DNA of 64,000 nt from Dermanyssus gallinae (Eukaryota > Arthropoda > Arachnida > Mesostigmata > Dermanyssidae). The DNA lies in assembly GCA_003439945.1 (NCBI GenBank), contig QVRM01000940.1, positions 89,501 through 153,500 of the forward strand, written 5' to 3'. Below the pieces are notes generated by a model, which saw only the letters and a list, made by a program, of their open reading frames with translations, had not been told where the DNA came from and made no database searches. Of the stretch, positions 60,235-64,000 are shown one piece after another (position 1 is the first letter of the stretch; every line of letters starts with the position of its first letter). The translations under genes were made by a program, and so were the position numbers.

Positions 60235-60239
<5 letters not shown>

Positions 60240-60518
60240 AAAACGTATATATATATGTGTGTGTGTTTGGAAAGCACTGTTACAAGATGCAACCATCCAT
60301 TGTAAATTCAATTTGCTTTTTGTGTATTAAAACTTGCATGTTGATTGAACAACACGCAGATTGAACACAAGAAAAATAGCGTATACATGTTCTTATCAGT
60401 TCTAGATTCTGGTCTTGTCGGATTGCACAGAAGCCCAGATATCATGCAATTGATTACTTTTGTCATTTTTATGTGGAAATATGCACTCATGCCAGAAAAG
60501 TGGGACAATTAACAAAAC

Positions 60519-60520
<2 letters not shown>

Positions 60521-60592
<72 letters not shown>
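60521..60592. repeat. (AT)n microsatellite 36 bp upstream of an Ig exon
   Basis: About 70 bp of TA dinucleotides ending close to the acceptor at 60627. It lies where the branch point and polypyrimidine tract are expected. Confidence 0.95.
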
Positions 60593-60595
<3 letters not shown>

Positions 60596-60627
60596 TAATC
60601 GTTTAAAAGAAAGTCTTCCCTTTTCAG

Positions 60628-60865
60628 GGTGAAGTAATATACCGTCTGGATGGACGGCGAGGAGCAGGAGGTCGTGGTGTGTTCGATTCGCCGCACCACG
60701 TTACGTCACCTGCATGGACCGGTCGAAGCTTCTTCTCGCTTGCCCGACAGCCGGCAACGCTGAAGATTGCACGCCTTGACCTCGACGACTCGGACGAGTA
60801 CGCGTGTGAGGTCACTCACAGTGACGGAACGACGCTGACACACCGGCTGGTCTTCACCGTCATAC
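60628..60865 (+). CDS. Ig-superfamily (sidestep-like) gene, exon b: second half of the V-set Ig domain
   Basis: The acceptor is ccttttcag (60627) and the donor is GTATGT at 60866. The exon enters in phase 0, matching the exit of the 54309 exon, and leaves in phase 1. It continues the domain without a gap: GEVIYRLDGRRGAGGRG, FFSLARQPATLKIARLDLDD, SDEYACEVTHSDGTT and LVFTVI. SDEYAC supplies the F-strand Tyr-x-Cys of the V-set fold, pairing with the Cys of exon a. IYRLDGR and a Phe-Ser-Leu strand followed by LKIARLDLDDSDEYAC fit sidestep-type domain 1. Confidence 0.92.
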
Positions 60866-61299
60866 GTATGTAAATTAAATCAATATAGAGAACGAGAGAG
60901 CAAAAAAAAGCATCGCTCATTGTATGCGCGATATATTGAATGCATATTACCAACTATTGCGAAAGGTCATCCGATCATCAACCCTGAGATGGGCATCAAT
61001 AATTGAGCCTTAATTTAGAAAAGACGCAGGAAAGCAATAAATAATGGATTGCTACCAATTCATAAATCGCATTGATGCAATAATAATGATCTAATATTCG
61101 TGCCTGCGTTATTTATTTATTATAATTATTATTAGTTACGAAAACAACTACACGCTGTTGAACGCTGAGACGCTTACTCTGCTACGAAACGAACGTATCT
61201 GGTTCTTTCCGCTCCGTCGGTGTTGCTTATTGCGCACGACTTTAATTTTAGGCAAAGACGAGCGGTTATTGTGTAAGTTTCAAGGTGTGATTCTCCGCT

Positions 61300-61354
<55 letters not shown>

Positions 61355-61531
61355 TATTTTTATGAAAGCGTCTTTTCTGGAAGGCAAATTTATTTAAGTT
61401 CAATAAATCTTCATTGAGCTTGAAATTTCAATTATTACATAATTTCAAACAATTATAACTATTCAGATAATTTTGCAGAAAAGGCTATCGCCCGTGCCTG
61501 CTATACATGTATATATGTTCATGCGTTCTAG
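60866..61531 (+). other. Short intron (666 bp) with an (AT)n array
   Basis: GTATGT to ttctag. It contains (AT)n at 61300-61346 followed by a T-run. No other feature. Confidence 0.85.
61300..61346. repeat. (AT)n microsatellite
   Basis: About 45 bp of AT dinucleotides with one slip at 61308. Confidence 0.95.
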
Positions 61532-61885
61532 TGCCTTCGGGTCCACCGGAGATCATCGACACCGTATCTGGGCGACTGGTGGAGGGAGACAAGGTTGGAC
61601 CGTTCAAGACAAACGAGACGGTTCACCTCACGTGCCGGGTGCCGGAAGGAATTCCTCTTCCGAGCTTACGGTGGGACGTTGGCCCGGATCAACGCGCGCA
61701 CAAAGTGTACGAGCCCAAAACGCCGTTCTCGACACTGTTCAACAGCTCTGAGAGATGGGTGGCCAGTAGGCTGACGTTGGCGCATCTGCAGCGCGATGAC
61801 CACAATCGCAAGCTAAGATGCATTGCACAGCAGGCCCCCGTCGAAGCGTTTACGCACAGCGTCGAAGTCAGTCTTGATCTCAATC
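61532..61885 (+). CDS. Ig-superfamily (sidestep-like) gene, exon c: second Ig domain
   Basis: The exon enters in phase 1 after ttctag, completing a Leu codon with exon b, and leaves in phase 1 at a consensus GTAAGT donor (61886). It encodes PSGPPEIIDTVSGRLVEG, VGPFKTNETVHLTCRVPEG, LPSLRWDVGPDQ, then RLTLAHLQRDDHNRKLRC and SVEVSLDLN. LTC and LRC supply the disulphide and LRW the core Trp. N-glycosylation sequons are NET (in TNETV) and NSS (in FNSSE). GPF-x-E/TNE, TCRV-x-x-G-x-P-x-P and the terminal Val-Ser-Leu-Asp-Leu-Asn are typical of sidestep-family domain 2. Phase-1 borders are usual for Ig exons. Further Ig/FN3, transmembrane and cytoplasmic exons must lie beyond this window or be undetected after 61886. 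Confidence 0.92.
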
Positions 61886-64000
61886 GTAAGTTATGCTTCG
61901 GAAACGAAGGTCTTGCTGTAGCGCGTCAGTCTAACCTACCAGCGATGCGTCTCGAATGTTAGTACGATATAATATCACCTCTGGGGGCTTGGAGTGTAGT
62001 ATCTTTGGTCGGAGAATATTTACTGTCACTGAGACATGTAAACTTGTTCTGTTCAGGCTACATAATATGCTCTATTCTATGTTAGCCTTATGGATGGATA
62101 GATGTGCTATTCGCTTAAAATATACACCTGAGTACATACGAGTATGTCACCCTTTCATGTCAGGGACGCCTAGAGCGGCAGCATAAGCGGGCACATTGGG
62201 GGATCCCGGGTTCCCCGAACAACAAGGTCGCTCAGCGGTATGGTGTCAGCATCTCACCTATACTCACTGATACACGCAATATACATGCATACGTAATACG
62301 TAGATGGCGCCGCAAACAACATCAGTTTTCTGTCGATATGCACTCAGTCTGATCAGCATTTGTCACGGCATACGTGTGCTCATCGAAAATCAGTACAGCA
62401 AATCAGTAACAGTGACAATCGGTTGTTTTGGCAAAGCTACCCGGGCCATTCTCGCATATGCTTGCTGTTATTACTGGCTGATTTAATCAGGTAGACGAAG
62501 GTAGAGACGATCTACCAGAAACACAATGGGTGGATTTACCCTCAATCGCGGCTATTGCCATGCCACCGTGACGGTGATGCTTATCACTGTGAGCACGGCC
62601 ACGATTTCGCAAACAGCCAGATGAGAACACAGATCTCGTTAGACATCATGATCCGTTTCGATGACGTTCACACGCATCAACGCGTACCAGCTGCCCTGAC
62701 GATGCCAAAAAAAAAACGCGGCCGCTTAGAAGTGCACACCTCGGATATCCACATATATCGAGATGTGTATTGATCTATGCCTTTATGTTTATATATGTCT
62801 ATAATCTAGTACGGTACGCATGAGGTGGTGCTCTTGATTAATATAGCGCCAAGACCTGTAGCTATGTGAAGTCTGGCACTATTACCTATATACCTGGCAT
62901 CGATCAAACTTGGTGATCGCCGCCTGGAGCTTGTTGAACAGGCCGGAAAACTCATTGCAAGGAAACAGTATATCGCACGCTTTAACAGTTGGATCTGATA
63001 GAGCTTGCTTCTCTTCTTATTTCTGGTGACTAGAAACTCATTCAGACAAGGATGACGTTCATTTCGTTTTAAAATCTCTATATTTTTGCACTGGCACGTG
63101 TCGAAGTGCAGACGCCAAGCGTTACATCTCCGAGACTATATACGATTTAGGGCAGTGGAGATAATCAATGCAAAAGTTCTTTCGGCCAGGACCGGCCCTT
63201 CTAGCTTCGAGTTTATATCTGCAGTTTATAGTAGAGGGCAACTTTAACTTAACAAATAATAAGTTTGATTGATCATCCCTTTCGCGTGGTTAATTAGGAA
63301 GCCCTTTAAAAAACGCAGCCGTAATTATTGACAAACACACGGCTGCGGCAGTTCCAGCATTCAATCGTTACCAAACGTGAGGAATTTGCCTGAAAAACCG
63401 TTGGCTAGTCGTAAAAAAAAAAAAACCAAATAAGGTGGACATAGGTATTTATAGAACAGCAGCAATGAAAAGCTCATAGTGGCGGGCTAGCTGAATAAGA
63501 GATCGACATCTAACCACGGCCTTTGCAGCCCACGGATTCCATTGCGTTCTGTGCAGCATAGTGAGCTTTCACGAACCACATGATGAATGTCGATGCAGAC
63601 AGTTGGAGCAAATGTGATCGTTACCGCGCCGCGGTTTGTCCGGCGGTTCGGTCCATAGCAGATTCAGCAAAACGCTAGATTGTTGGTTGTCTCAAAATAT
63701 TTTATTGTAACATGAACACATTTACCAAGCCCGGGTGGTAAAAATCAATATATAAATAAGCATTTAGGCTATGCCTACCGATAAAGCAGGGTCTCTGTGC
63801 GACTTTGCACAGATGTTCTAGCGTATGTTCTACCTATAAAAAAAACCTACATTCTTCATCTTCACGGGCCCGTAACTATTCTCCCATAACTTTGGTATTG
63901 TGGCAGTCTATAGTCGCATTTCGAGCTCGTGGCTTTATATGCATTCTCGTCTCGTCCTCTCCCGCATAATCTATTCTACATATGCATTATTATATCACTC
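61886..64000. other. Downstream intron or flank, no further exon recognised
   Basis: Begins with GTAAGT. I looked for a phase-1 Ig or FN3 exon up to 64000 and saw none. A phrase near 62200-62249 (gggttccccg; gctcagcggtatggt) may be a SINE C-like fragment. ORFs at 62304-62486 and 62555-62773 have no motif. Confidence 0.5.
62190..62260. repeat. Possible SINE C-like fragment
   Basis: cagcggtatggt recurs here and at 48970, and ggcagcataagc here resembles gcagcataagc at 48944. The similarity is short, so the call is tentative. Confidence 0.3.

Larger units (their letters stand above)
54485..60627 (+). other. ~6.1-kb intron of the Ig gene, filled with transposon relics
   Basis: Bounded by GTACGC and a ccttttcag acceptor. 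Listed contents are a retroelement relic (55850-56155), SINE B (56186-56461), a mariner fragment (57735-57905), a jockey-like element (58149-59820) and (AT)n arrays (60199-60234, 60521-60592). The sections 54490-55730, 56500-57200 and 59830-60190 hold nothing recognised. Two + frames at 57224-57442 and 57503-57688 lack any motif. Confidence 0.75.

Overview
The window is eukaryotic DNA. It has split coding exons with GT/AG junctions, no operons or ribosome-binding sites, very many long (AT)n microsatellites, and remnants of animal-type transposons: several mariner/Tc1 families, at least four lineages of non-LTR retrotransposon, tRNA-derived SINEs and foldback MITEs. Together with a sidestep-like immunoglobulin gene this points to an arthropod. 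GC content looks moderate, roughly 40%. I suspect a chelicerate such as a mite or tick, but the sequence alone does not prove that.

Host genes. Only two host coding loci are well supported, both on the + strand. At the left edge (278-589) is a first coding exon with an ATG and a clean donor; I do not recognise the product with confidence. At the right are three phase-compatible exons (54309-54484, 60628-60865, 61532-61885). They encode a V-set Ig domain split by an intron plus a second Ig domain ending in the Ser-Leu-Asp-Leu-Asn pattern of the sidestep family. The signal-peptide exon and all later exons are missing or unidentified. Between them are GC-richer, trinucleotide-rich zones (26.5-28.4 kb and 31.65-32.65 kb) that could hold 5' exons, but I cannot prove it.

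Mobile layer, left to right. 1.3-6.3 kb: a nearly full-length but frameshifted R1-like non-LTR element (coiled-coil/CCHC gag, APE endonuclease, RT, C-terminal zinc finger). 7.1-7.3 kb: SINE A with target-site duplication. 9.1-11.1 kb: a second non-LTR lineage with a relative at 48.9-50.1 kb. 11.1-13.9 kb: a cluster of foldback MITE sequence around a Tc1/mariner element with DD37D spacing. 16.8-17.8, 19.5-20.4, 30.6-31.0, 34.8-35.7, 44.1-44.7 and 57.7-57.9 kb: mariner/Tc1 relics. 21.5-23.25 kb: a decayed non-LTR element with a SINE A nested in its endonuclease. 36.9-37.3, 42.4-43.05 and 55.85-56.15 kb: three relics of one retroelement lineage with a CCHC knuckle followed by a restriction-endonuclease-like motif. 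38.3-38.9 and 51.5-52.2 kb: gag-like relics. 33.05 and 56.19 kb: SINE B copies. 58.1-59.8 kb: a jockey/CR1-like element. None of the elements looks autonomous as read.

Most likely to repay attention are the restriction-like endonuclease retroelement family, the foldback MITE family flanking the DD37D element, the compound simple-repeat palindrome at 42.07-42.32 kb, and the extreme density of (AT)n arrays. No CRISPR array, bona fide tRNA or rRNA gene was found.
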